Shown in pieces: positions 50,142 through 59,161 of a stretch of 64,000 nt of DNA; positions within the stretch are counted from its first letter, which is position 1, and the number at the start of each line of letters is the position of its first letter. A program made the position numbers and the translations under genes. This stretch comes from a bacterium 1XD21-70 (GTDB taxonomy: Bacteria > Bacillota > Clostridia > Lachnospirales > Lachnospiraceae), in NCBI GenBank assembly GCA_003669055.1, contig RAYB01000002.1, forward strand, positions 186,001 through 250,000, read 5' to 3'. Below the pieces are notes generated by a model. The model did not search any database, was not told where the DNA came from, and saw only the letters and a program-made list of their open reading frames with translations.

Positions 50142-51503
50142 CTACTGATTAACAAAATCAAAAATTTCTTTTTCTCTAATCAAATCAATACGCATTATCT
50201 TGTCTATTTTTTCCGTTCTCTTTCCAACCTCTCTTTTTGCTTCTTGTAATAAATATTCATCTGTAAGATATTGCGACCGAAGATAATGAACATTCCTAAT
50301 AGATTGATCCCTCTCCATTTTTACCCATATGCAGACCAAACAATCCCTATTGAAATCAACTTTTATCTTTTCTGATTCATCCAAACTATAGTATTCCATA
50401 GGCGAAAAATCATTGTACTGCCGCGAATACTCATCGATTAGTATATGAAATCCTTGTTGTAGCATTTTAGAAAAATTCAGTCTGCATACAATCGGATATG
50501 TATTGCTTGTATGTACTAATATGTTCCCCTGCCAGAAAAATTGCGTAACAGATGTATCTTCAAAACATTGAATATCTAATTTATTCTTTGCAAATGGATT
50601 ATGAAAAAGAAATAATCCGTCTGTCAACATTTCCGGAGAGTCTATTCCCACATGATGCAACTTATAGGGCATTTTTGTATCTTCATAATCTCGTCTCAAA
50701 TTATAAACCTCATTCATTGAAAAATACCCTTCTGATTTCGCCAAAGAAGTTAATTTCCCAAGTGTAGTTGTGCATGAATACAAAATTGCAGAAATTCCAC
50801 TGTACTTGTCAGAATTAAACAAACCTACTGGTATTGTCGAATCCGTTTCTGGTTTCTGCACCTCACTCACTGAAACATAACTGTTTTCTTCTGGCACATA
50901 GTACATCCCGTATAGCAGTGTCATCATCGGATATATAAATTCACGCCCGTAATTCACCTGGCTATAGGAAGACATTGCAATCACAAATGGTACATCTGCT
51001 TTAACCCAATCACACTTTGAATACTCATTCTCATATTTTTTCATTTTAGAGGTTATTGCATTCGACTGCCTTACAACAGCCTCATGCTGAATTTGAAAAA
51101 AATCCTCTTGATTCTTTGGTGGAATAAACATATCCATCAAATCTTCCATCCCTCTATCCGATTCTGGTCTGCCCTGACTTTTTATATTTGCAACTACAGC
51201 TTCTACATTAAATTCATAAGGAGCCTTTATCATAAAATCAGGTCTGTTATGAGTTTGGTCTAAGACAAATCCTGCTTCTCTAAAACAAGCATAGAGATAA
51301 AATTCCCAAAAACTTGCATGAAAAGTTTTCTGGAATTCTTGCACCATTTTATTATCTCTATCTACTAAGCCTTCTACCCAACGTTGAAGAATTATTCTTT
51401 CTCCCTCCCCGTATGGGTCTTCTTTTAGCAGCTTGAACTTTGTATGCCATTGATCTTCACTAACCTTTTTCAATGGTTCAAACAAATCCATATTATTTTT
51501 CAC
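50142..51503 (-). CDS. Uncharacterised protein with a PD-(D/E)XK-like nuclease core
   Basis: 453 residues, GTG start with GGAG. Around residues 70-110 is FHASFWEFYLYACFREAGFVLDQ...NRPDFMIKAPYEFNVEAVVANI. A conserved Glu in the first helix, Asp in PDF and Glu in VEA match the order of a restriction-endonuclease fold, with the usual Lys replaced by Val (E-x-V), as in some divergent members. The rest shows no known domain. It lies between the HEPN and Schlafen genes with similar composition, so a joint phage-defence role is plausible but unproven. Confidence 0.55.
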   Translation of the reverse strand: MKNNMDLFEPLKKVSEDQWHTKFKLLKEDPYGEGERIILQRWVEGLVDRDNKMVQEFQKTFHASFWEFYLYACFREAGFVLDQTHNRPDFMIKAPYEFNVEAVVANIKSQGRPESDRGMEDLMDMFIPPKNQEDFFQIQHEAVVRQSNAITSKMKKYENEYSKCDWVKADVPFVIAMSSYSQVNYGREFIYPMMTLLYGMYYVPEENSYVSVSEVQKPETDSTIPVGLFNSDKYSGISAILYSCTTTLGKLTSLAKSEGYFSMNEVYNLRRDYEDTKMPYKLHHVGIDSPEMLTDGLFLFHNPFAKNKLDIQCFEDTSVTQFFWQGNILVHTSNTYPIVCRLNFSKMLQQGFHILIDEYSRQYNDFSPMEYYSLDESEKIKVDFNRDCLVCIWVKMERDQSIRNVHYLRSQYLTDEYLLQEAKREVGKRTEKIDKIMRIDLIREKEIFDFVNQ

Positions 51504-51562
51504 TTCCTCACTCCAAAAATTATGCTTTGTCTACCCTATGGTATCTGCCAGATTACATAAAT

Positions 51563-52375
51563 TTATTTCAGATCTAACACACTCTCTATTTTGATTTTTT
51601 TCTTTTTAATCATGTTAGCAACAAATTCTTCAAAATCTTCTTCTGGGTAAAATGGGTTTTTCGTTCTTTCTACCTCTCCCAGACTTTCAGAAATTGACTG
51701 GAATCTTTCCAACAACGCTTGTCCAACATTCAAAATATTTTTATGTATCACATTTTCTTTTGCACCTACATATTCATATAAAACTTTTAATTGTTCCAAA
51801 TGTTCTTCTAATGCTAATTTAGAACCTTCTGCATACATGGATCTGATTTTTTTATCAATCAGTTCACTTAGTTCAAAGGAATTTGCCTTAACTGTTTTAG
51901 TTCCTTTTCTTATAAAAACACATCCCACTTGATTTTCATTACTATCTCTATCCCACATATAGGGCAGATCTTTATCATCTGAATAGATTACTATCATCTG
52001 ATACATCTTATTCTCTATTTTAGAGTATGCTTCTCCAGAAAAATCGAAATCTAAAATATTAAATTTAACTGTATTCGGCAAAAACTTTGAAATTTTTGAG
52101 TGTTGTTTTTCCTTATCAACTATTTCTTCTAATCCTATGGCCTCTATTGTACCATCCTCTTTTTCCTCAACTCCAAAGATTACCACACCTCCGCCTGTAT
52201 TAGCCATGCCCAAAATAATTTCCGATAATTTCTGTGGCTCTATCCATATCTTTTTAAAATCTATACTATCTTGTTCACCAACTCCATCAAAAACAAGATC
52301 AATAAACTTTTCCCTTGTTGAATCCTGCAAAAACCTATACATATATTCCTTTATATCAAGCATTTTCTCTGACAT
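51563..52375 (-). CDS. Schlafen AlbA_2 domain ATP-binding-type protein
   Basis: 270 residues. The central block DFKKIWIEPQKLSEIILGMANTGGGVVIFGVEE and VFIRKGTKTVKAN are the AlbA_2 (PF04326) signatures, including the Gly-rich loop and acidic residues. These domains occur in transcription regulators, phage-defence proteins and Schlafen-type tRNA nucleases. The C-terminal 90 residues are helical. It is the first gene of the three-gene AT-rich group. AGGG precedes the ATG. Lack of a helicase or winged-helix partner domain makes the exact role unclear. Confidence 0.78.
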   Translation of the reverse strand: MSEKMLDIKEYMYRFLQDSTREKFIDLVFDGVGEQDSIDFKKIWIEPQKLSEIILGMANTGGGVVIFGVEEKEDGTIEAIGLEEIVDKEKQHSKISKFLPNTVKFNILDFDFSGEAYSKIENKMYQMIVIYSDDKDLPYMWDRDSNENQVGCVFIRKGTKTVKANSFELSELIDKKIRSMYAEGSKLALEEHLEQLKVLYEYVGAKENVIHKNILNVGQALLERFQSISESLGEVERTKNPFYPEEDFEEFVANMIKKKKIKIESVLDLK

Positions 52376-52482
52376 TATTTAACCCTGCCTTTTCATCTTT
52401 ATTCGCACAGCTGTTCCATATATATTATCATATTTCCCCTATATTTTCTATCTGAAAAACAGCACGTTATCCTGAATCGCAC
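52376..52482. other. Left outer flank of the inverted-repeat module
   Basis: No gene. At 52468-52478 it holds TTATCCTGAAT, one base different from the TTATCCCGAAT motif in the inverted repeats, which marks a likely target site for the recombinase. Confidence 0.45.
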
Positions 52483-52639
52483 ATACTGGTTATACCGAAA
52501 GTCAGATTATCCCGAATACTTCAAAGAAAGCCAGCAACCGCGGCATTTCTTAGAGAAATATTCGGGATAACTTTTTAGCCATTTACACGGTCAGCTTTCC
52601 TAAATCTCTCGCTTAGGGAGAATAATTCGGGATAATCTT
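52483..52639. repeat. Left 157-bp inverted repeat of the 9-kb module
   Basis: It is the reverse complement of 61344-61500 with few mismatches; the outer 70 or so bases match most closely. It contains the motif TTATCCCGAAT at 52507-52517 and its inverse at 52560-52570 and 52625-52635, spaced like an array of recombinase binding sites. The left recombinase gene ends immediately inside it. Confidence 0.9.
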
Positions 52640-52646
52640 AGGCCCA

Positions 52647-53498
52647 TCATAGACCGTAAAGACGTTTGAGGATTTCCTCATCACTGACGGTATAATTGAC
52701 AGGCTCCGCTTCAAGGAAAGGATCAGAAGCCATTGCCTCCGTGATTGCTTTTCTTTTCGCTTCTGTATCTGCATATGCGTAAATCAGCGTGGTTTCAAGC
52801 TGTTTGTGTCCGAGCCATTGCGAGATTAAAGTTAAATCCATGCCGTGCTGGTATAAATGCATGGCCCTCGTATGTCTCCACAAATGGGGGTGGACATTCA
52901 GGGGGACATCCGGGCATTTCTCCCTTGCAGATGCGGCGTATTTCTGAATCCGGAGCCTTGCCGTATCATCGCACATGGCGTTACGGATTCCTTTGCGTTC
53001 CACATAAAAGAGCCATTCTGATGACATCCATGTTTCGCCCGGATGGAACACCTTCATATAATTCTGCAGATGTTTTACAGTATCTTTCATCAAGGGGACT
53101 ATCCTGTTTTTCTTCCCTTTCCCATGAAGCGTCACAGTCGGCGTCCTGTCAACTTTAACGTCGCAGATTTTCACATCCAGAACTTCCTGGATACGCGCCC
53201 CGGTATCATACAGAAAGATCATCAGGAACTGATCCTGCACGCCGATCTCCGTTCCGGTGTCCGGCTCTGCAAGAAGTGAGATTTCATTTCTGGACAGCCG
53301 TTCCTTCTGGAACCCTACATATTCACTTGTGATTTCGGGATCATAGAGGGAGATGCCCTTTTTGCCATAGTAGATTGCAAATGCCCTCAGCCCCGGCTGG
53401 ATGTTTGTCCATATGCTGGATTCACTGTAGCCGAGCCTCCTGGCTTCCGCAACCATCCGGGCAATCATTTCGTTGATGGTTATTTCCTTTTCATTCAT
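52647..53498 (-). CDS. Tyrosine recombinase, RIT/trio-like, with shortened middle
   Basis: About 283 residues. Catalytic residues are present in order: Arg in YDTGARIQEV, Lys in HGKGKKNRI, His-x-x-Arg in HPHLWRHTRAMHL, His in WLGHKQLETT and Tyr in IYAYAD. The C-terminal half is like recombinases found as three adjacent genes in gut Firmicutes elements. The N-terminal SAM-like region runs straight from KERLSRNEIS into the catalytic domain, shorter than expected, as if two genes had fused by deletion. ATG 53498 follows GGAGG. It probably acts on the flanking inverted repeats. Confidence 0.82.
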   Translation of the reverse strand: MNEKEITINEMIARMVAEARRLGYSESSIWTNIQPGLRAFAIYYGKKGISLYDPEITSEYVGFQKERLSRNEISLLAEPDTGTEIGVQDQFLMIFLYDTGARIQEVLDVKICDVKVDRTPTVTLHGKGKKNRIVPLMKDTVKHLQNYMKVFHPGETWMSSEWLFYVERKGIRNAMCDDTARLRIQKYAASAREKCPDVPLNVHPHLWRHTRAMHLYQHGMDLTLISQWLGHKQLETTLIYAYADTEAKRKAITEAMASDPFLEAEPVNYTVSDEEILKRLYGL

Positions 53499-53578
53499 GG
53501 CAGATGCCTCCTTGGGTATAGTCAGGGAAATCCCTGCTGACACCATTATCTGCAAATGCCGTTATGAGTGCTATAAAA

Positions 53579-53589
53579 TTATCCCGAAT
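53579..53589. promoter_or_regulatory. TTATCCCGAAT motif upstream of the recombinase
   Basis: An exact copy of the inverted-repeat motif lies 80 bases before the recombinase start codon, possibly an autoregulatory or accessory binding site. Confidence 0.4.
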
Positions 53590-53656
53590 TTTTGAGAAAA
53601 GATCCTGATTATTAACTTCCATCAATATATTCAAGGTTATTTGACATTGTGAAGTC

Positions 53657-55438
53657 TTAAGAGTCTTTATGCTTGTAATAATGGATTAAATGATCCAGTG
53701 CTTTGTGTGTTTTGAGGTGACGAAACCAATTGTAATTGGCTGTTATTATATTAGACATAATAATAACAACTTTATCATTGTTTTTCAACCGATACTCGAC
53801 TCCGACATGTTTTTTACTATCATTGACAATAGCATAGTCAAAGTGCAGTCCCATTTCTGAATGTACAAAAAATGCGTAATCTAAAACCGTACTTCCTTCT
53901 TCCATTTCTGCAACAGATCCATCCTTAGTAACAATTCTAATCAATTCTCCATTTATATTATGGAAGTAGTTTTTTCTAAAAAATTTTACCAGATAATTTC
54001 TTGCCAAGTTACTATTAATAAATCGAAACCATCCAATATCAGCCGTATAACCATTACTGGTTTTAATATCTACTGTATCACCATAATTAAGAAGAGTGTT
54101 GGCAGGAAGATGAGCGGAATTATGATTAAGAATTGCATAAGCAAACTTTAGGCCAATATCCTCATGAATAAGAAAAGCAAAATCTAAAACAGTTGTACCA
54201 TTATCAACAAATTGGGGATGACCATCTTTGCGAAAAACTTTTATTCTATCCCGATGATCCTGATAAGTGAAATTTGTACGTATGTCATCATTATTAACGA
54301 TATTTCCATACATATATTGCAAATGTTCCTTTTCGGTCTTTATAAAAACACGATAAAGATTTTTCATTTTATCGCTTATCAAAAAATAGCAAGAATCTTT
54401 TTTTGTGGTATGATAATATCCGTACACTGTTACACCATCATATTGTAAATATTTTTCATAATAGCATAAAAACAAATCGGCACTAGATTTGCCCGAATCT
54501 GCTTGGAAGTTATCCATAACAACTAAAGTCAGGTTATGAAAGGCCGTCCGATGAACATCCTTAAGTTTTTTCCAATCATCTTTTTGCGAAGAATCATGAC
54601 GAGTAATATACCTATGTAAACTAATGACGGAACGTTCGGAATCAAGGAACTGTTTTATATATTTTTCATATTCGTATATATCGTTTTTTTTCGATAAATG
54701 CGGGGATGCATCTTTGGAAGTAGGCAGCAATGATTTGTTGCTGTTATAAAAAATCTTTTCCAATTTGTTTATAAATTGTCTTTTATAAAAACAATTTCGA
54801 CTATTCAATTCATGAACAACAGAACTGATTTTATAATAACCATGAGGGTTTTCGATTTGCAAGCACAATTCTTCCAAAATATCGGAAATACGATATGCAT
54901 GAATTTCTTTTACACGCGGAATTAGCAATTTTCTAGTTTGACGTGCAAGTTCATATTTAGTACCATCTTGAATTTCAGACAATAAACAGATTCTTTTTGC
55001 AATAAAAATGTAGAAAGCTGATGAATGTGTACTTTGCAAAAGTGATAATAAAGTATCCAAATTGGTAGCCGTATCATTTATTTCATAGTATTGGAATTGA
55101 TTATATATGGATAAATAATCTGCTAATATACTATATATTATTTCCCCAAAAGAGGTCTTAATCGTTGACAATAAGCTGGAATTATAGACAGGGATTTCAT
55201 GAAGCAGGGATGCCAAAACAACGGAACTATCAAATTGCCATGATGCAATAAAATGCGCAACCGCCATTGAATGATTCAAACGATCATTTTCATTATATTC
55301 ATTAGTAACTGACTGAAAAAAAGTCTCTTGGGCGTATTTATAAGCATCCTGTAATCTTTTAATTTCGAATTTATTTATAAGATGTGTTTCCTCAATATAG
55401 TTTATAATTTGTTGGAGAGTCTTCGGAATCTGTATCAT
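53657..55438 (-). CDS. RelA/SpoT-like protein with degenerate catalytic domains and two TGS domains
   Basis: 593 residues. Residues about 50-110 align by eye with the SpoT hydrolase: RLNHSMAVAHFIASW and LASLLHEIP, where HE replaces the catalytic HD and the following EDT is missing. The middle lacks recognisable (p)ppGpp synthetase motifs. Then come two TGS units, each followed by the W.RF/W.RH helix found after TGS in RSH proteins: GTTVLDFAFLIHEDIG...NYGDTVDIKT and GSTVLDYAFFVHSEMG...KNNDKVVI. Probably a sensor or regulator, not an active alarmone enzyme. It overlaps the XRE gene by 47 bases. Confidence 0.8.
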   Translation of the reverse strand: MIQIPKTLQQIINYIEETHLINKFEIKRLQDAYKYAQETFFQSVTNEYNENDRLNHSMAVAHFIASWQFDSSVVLASLLHEIPVYNSSLLSTIKTSFGEIIYSILADYLSIYNQFQYYEINDTATNLDTLLSLLQSTHSSAFYIFIAKRICLLSEIQDGTKYELARQTRKLLIPRVKEIHAYRISDILEELCLQIENPHGYYKISSVVHELNSRNCFYKRQFINKLEKIFYNSNKSLLPTSKDASPHLSKKNDIYEYEKYIKQFLDSERSVISLHRYITRHDSSQKDDWKKLKDVHRTAFHNLTLVVMDNFQADSGKSSADLFLCYYEKYLQYDGVTVYGYYHTTKKDSCYFLISDKMKNLYRVFIKTEKEHLQYMYGNIVNNDDIRTNFTYQDHRDRIKVFRKDGHPQFVDNGTTVLDFAFLIHEDIGLKFAYAILNHNSAHLPANTLLNYGDTVDIKTSNGYTADIGWFRFINSNLARNYLVKFFRKNYFHNINGELIRIVTKDGSVAEMEEGSTVLDYAFFVHSEMGLHFDYAIVNDSKKHVGVEYRLKNNDKVVIIMSNIITANYNWFRHLKTHKALDHLIHYYKHKDS

Positions 55439-56564
55439 GTATTTCCTCCTTCAATTGTCGTTGATATGTTTCAGAGTCCTTTAATAAATGATACCAAATA
55501 TCATCATCTTCTCGTGTAACTCGACCGAAACACAAAATATTCCGTCGGAGAACATCTTCAATTAATGATTTTAGATATGATTTTATTATAATTTCAATAT
55601 TTTCTTCTGTTAAATGTAAGGGATCACTATCTGGCAAAGAATTATTTTGCCCATAAGTATTCCTTATGAAATCTACCAATTTTTCTTCCTCTGGTAAAGA
55701 GTTTTTATCTTGCTGCAAGACAGAAAAACGTAATGTTGTTTTAATTTGTTCTGTACCCAAATATGATGCTGGGTTTCTTGATAATGCAATTAATTGCACA
55801 ATTGGATCAGAGTAATTTCCGCCAGAAACAGAATTAATTGTTCCTAGACCACCAAAATACAAATTACTAATATCAGCATGGTGCAGAATGATCATAAGGC
55901 TATCCCGGCTAGCAGTATAACGATCTAACTGAATAAATATGTTATCATGAGAAATATTTAGTTTGCCTGTGTATAATTTATTAGAAGAAGTATTTTGTAT
56001 CAGTTTATATATTTGCATATAGTTTTCGAGAAGATTAAATTTTTCATATAATTCTATAGCATCTGTTTCTTCAGAAAGTCCCAACACAGCAATACATTTT
56101 GCTTTTGAGTAACTCTGATCTATTTCATCTGCGCTGATACTTATTACTCCGTATTTTAATTCCGGACTTGATGATGGAGCGCTAATTTCTGTATGTTTAT
56201 TTGCAAAAAGCAAACTTTTCTTGCTTGTATCAAGATAATATATATAGTACGTTCCATAAAATTTATTAATATCAGAATTTGTGAGGATTATCTGTGAACT
56301 TTCATCTGATATAGTAATATGACTTAAATCGTTAAATAGTATTTGGTCAATTGTATATTCTGGAAACCGTTTTTTAAGTTCAATAAGGAAATCCAATATC
56401 CCTGTAATCTTTGGTCCTTTAAGATATCCTGTTAATGTAGACTGCTGAATACCTATCATTTCAGCAAATTCTTTTTGAGTTTGATTTCCAATAAGATACT
56501 TGATGTTATTTTTTATTTTGTCACCAATATTGCTTCTATTGAATTGATCTTCAGACTGATTCAT
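55392..56564 (-). CDS. XRE-family regulator with unknown C-terminal domain
   Basis: 390 residues. An N-terminal helix-turn-helix (IKYLIGNQTQKEFAEMIGIQQSTLTGYLKGPKITGILDFLIEL) is followed by about 300 residues with no domain I recognise. It is translated together with the RSH-like protein. The 620-bp intergenic region to the divergent radical SAM operon has inverted repeats that may be its operators. It likely controls the module. The ribosome site is weak. Confidence 0.75.
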   Translation of the reverse strand: MNQSEDQFNRSNIGDKIKNNIKYLIGNQTQKEFAEMIGIQQSTLTGYLKGPKITGILDFLIELKKRFPEYTIDQILFNDLSHITISDESSQIILTNSDINKFYGTYYIYYLDTSKKSLLFANKHTEISAPSSSPELKYGVISISADEIDQSYSKAKCIAVLGLSEETDAIELYEKFNLLENYMQIYKLIQNTSSNKLYTGKLNISHDNIFIQLDRYTASRDSLMIILHHADISNLYFGGLGTINSVSGGNYSDPIVQLIALSRNPASYLGTEQIKTTLRFSVLQQDKNSLPEEEKLVDFIRNTYGQNNSLPDSDPLHLTEENIEIIIKSYLKSLIEDVLRRNILCFGRVTREDDDIWYHLLKDSETYQRQLKEEIHDTDSEDSPTNYKLY

Positions 56565-57183
56565 GATTTCTCGTATAATCCAATCATACTTTAGAAAAAG
56601 ATTGGATTTTCCTTTCTCCCAGATTCTTCTGGGTTATTCATTTTTATCTGATATATTTACTTAGGTACTGTGGATCTGTATCTATCTTTTACAACTTTGA
56701 CTATTTCTAGGCGATTTGAGCCACAGCTTTTCGTTTAATACTGTTAATCAATTTGTTAACGTATAGAACCGCCTTTAACAATATTATATAAGTGAATGTT
56801 GAAGATGTCAATGAATAATTCACAAATCCGAAATTGCAAAACAACATCGAGGAATATACATTCATGATTTGCGAAATGTGAATTTCTAAATTTCATATTT
56901 AAAAATTCGATTCAGAATTTTGAGTGCATAAATAATGAATTTCTAATTGATGTAACTAGAAATATATGGTATATTACAAACAGAAAAGGATTCAGCATTG
57001 ATATGCCGAACCCTTTTGGAGAATCCGATATTGGCGTATCGAATTCTTTGAGGAACACAAGATCAAAGACCTATGTTCAAACTTCTTACGAAATTATACA
57101 ACAAAACGTATACCGTGTCAACAGGTCTTATCTGGTTTCCTCCATTGTTCATTGATTAGATTTAATGAAAAGGAGGTATTTTT
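56565..57183. promoter_or_regulatory. Divergent regulatory region of the radical SAM module
   Basis: About 620 AT-rich bases without a gene. Inverted segments AATTCACAAATC (near 56817) and GATTTGCGAAATGTGAATT (near 56870) face each other. Further right two imperfect direct repeats (ATTGATATGCCGAA and ATTGGCGTATCGAA, about 56997-57045) lie within a longer hairpin. They are good candidates for XRE operators. Confidence 0.45.
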
Positions 57184-58080
57184 ATGTCATCATTATCTAT
57201 CATTTGGAATGTCACTAACCGATGTCCGTGGAATTGTGCTTTCTGTGTAATGGATGCGGGTATCAATTGTTCAAGAGCAGAGCTTTCCATGGAGGACAAA
57301 ATGAAAGCAATCAACCATTTAACTGGTATAGATTGCAAAGTAGACCTTTCTGGTGGGGAAGTAATGCTCAATCGCAATGATCACATGCCACTTATTAAAG
57401 CTCTTTCTAAAAAAATAGGAAAAAAACATCTTGGAATTAGCTGTTCAGGTGCTTTTATTGGTCCCCAAGAGGCTGTTTTTCTTGCAGAAAATGTTTCAGG
57501 AGTTGAAATGACAATGGATGCTGTTCCTGATAGAGGCTTTACAAATAGACCAGAGCATTATCATGAGATTGCAGGACAAGCAGCAGACCACCTTAAAAGA
57601 GCCGGAGTTAATGTAGGGCTACAGACGGTAATAACTCGTGAACATTTGAATAATCCATTTATTTTAGATGAACTATATGCATGGATGCATGAGCATCAGA
57701 TTGATGAATGGAGCCTAATCAGATACTTTCCTGCCGGAAGAGGTATCAATTATCCGGAGTTAGAACTTTCTGATGAAGAAAACAGAATTCTGGTTAATTA
57801 TGTGAAGAATTTGTGCGAATGTGGGAACGTCCCTAATCTTGACATTCACTACTTAATGCCAGGATCTGGAAAAGATAGTTATTGTCGTTGTGTGAAGAAA
57901 TCAATTGGAATTCTTCCGGACGGAAGTGTTACTGCATGTTTTTGGGGGTTAGATATTCGAGGAAACATAAAAGACAGTAAATTCTATTTGGGAAATATCC
58001 GTGATGATACGCTTTCAAACATTCTTAAAAGTAATAACGCAAAATATTGGTTTGATTATTGTGGAAAATGTCCGCTTTAA
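57184..58080 (+). CDS. Radical SAM protein with SPASM-like tail (mobile-pair protein A type)
   Basis: 298 residues. The radical SAM motif is CPWNCAFC (C-x3-C-x2-C) near residue 14, with LSGGE near residue 57. The C-terminal cysteine set YCRC, ACFW and YCGKC suggests an auxiliary Fe-S cluster. GAGG/AAGGAGG precedes the ATG. It heads an operon with a second radical SAM enzyme two genes on. NCBI uses the name radical SAM mobile pair protein A for enzymes in such pairs on mobile elements; I assign this from memory. The target is unknown. Confidence 0.78.
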   Translation: MSSLSIIWNVTNRCPWNCAFCVMDAGINCSRAELSMEDKMKAINHLTGIDCKVDLSGGEVMLNRNDHMPLIKALSKKIGKKHLGISCSGAFIGPQEAVFLAENVSGVEMTMDAVPDRGFTNRPEHYHEIAGQAADHLKRAGVNVGLQTVITREHLNNPFILDELYAWMHEHQIDEWSLIRYFPAGRGINYPELELSDEENRILVNYVKNLCECGNVPNLDIHYLMPGSGKDSYCRCVKKSIGILPDGSVTACFWGLDIRGNIKDSKFYLGNIRDDTLSNILKSNNAKYWFDYCGKCPL

Positions 58081-58189
58081 GGAAGTAGAAAGCATTATAA
58101 AAGCGATATTTAGATACAATATCCTAGCCCATAACATGCAATATGCATGTTATGGGTGAGTATCAATTCTTTATAGAAAGGACGTACTT

Positions 58190-59161
58190 ATGTTTTCTAT
58201 CTTTTTTGTTATTCTGAACATTATGTCAGGGTTATTAGAAACAGGTGCTGTAATATTCGGAATGCGTAAATATGGGATTGTTTTTGCACTTATAGCCGCT
58301 TTGTTATATCAAATCGGAAATCTTACGCCTTATCCGTTCAAGTTTTCAAAAAGGGCAAAGATTTGTTTGGTATCAATAAGCATTATTTTAATGATATTTG
58401 GAATTTGGAACCCTTGTTGTGTGATAGTGGCAATTCCCTTTTTTGCATTAAGCTTACAGAGTGTAAGAGAAAAATATAAACTTGAAAATTTGAAATCTTA
58501 TAAAAGAATATTTCGTATGATAGGATTCTTTCTAGGATTTGGGTTCAACGCATTTATTGGAATAGCTGGCAGTCTTATTATTATTTTTGCAATTTGTTTA
58601 TCTAATTCAAATGATAAATCTACGGTGGTCATTCCACATTTTTATCGTTTGCAATGGATTTTGCTTTTTCACGAATTACATTATTTTGTATATTGTTATG
58701 CTGTAATGTTGATAGCATATCAATATAGTGGTGCAGTTGGTGCTACAATGCTATTTTTTCTTAGCTGGATTGCTTATGTATCATCAAGAAAGTTATTTTA
58801 TAAAAACATATCTAATTATAAGAAAGCATTTATTTTTGGTCATTCTATCCTTGTTATTTTATTAGTATTCATCTATTTTATACCTAATATGGTGATAAAA
58901 ATTATATGTTGGCTGTTGACTGGAATTGGTGGTACAACGGAATTCTGCATTGGTGAACTAGAAACAAAGGCGGGACAAAATGCTGCGAACCATAATTGTG
59001 CGGAAAACTATGGTCATATTGGTGGAGTATTAGTAGCTATTTTTATAGTAATAATTACAGAAAACTTATTATCAACTGTATTGATTGCAGGAATATTTGC
59101 AAGTATTGCATTAATATTAATGTTTACGAAAAAGGAGGATATTTTTGATGAAAGTATGTGA
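58190..59161 (+). CDS. Polytopic membrane protein, possibly MFS-like
   Basis: 323 residues with about ten hydrophobic segments, for example MFSIFFVILNIMSGLLETGAVIF and GGVLVAIFIVIITENLLSTVLIAGIFASIALILMF. It is shorter than a full 12-helix transporter and has weak resemblance to MFS proteins (WLLTGIGGTTEFCIGELE). GAAAGGAC precedes the ATG. It overlaps the next gene by 14 bases, so it is coupled to the second radical SAM enzyme and may export or import the module's substrate or product. Confidence 0.65.
   Translation: MFSIFFVILNIMSGLLETGAVIFGMRKYGIVFALIAALLYQIGNLTPYPFKFSKRAKICLVSISIILMIFGIWNPCCVIVAIPFFALSLQSVREKYKLENLKSYKRIFRMIGFFLGFGFNAFIGIAGSLIIIFAICLSNSNDKSTVVIPHFYRLQWILLFHELHYFVYCYAVMLIAYQYSGAVGATMLFFLSWIAYVSSRKLFYKNISNYKKAFIFGHSILVILLVFIYFIPNMVIKIICWLLTGIGGTTEFCIGELETKAGQNAANHNCAENYGHIGGVLVAIFIVIITENLLSTVLIAGIFASIALILMFTKKEDIFDESM

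Noticed and set aside
53657-55438. Active bifunctional (p)ppGpp synthetase/hydrolase
   Set aside because: The HD pair is altered to HE, the EDT motif is missing and synthetase motifs are not visible; only the TGS units are intact.
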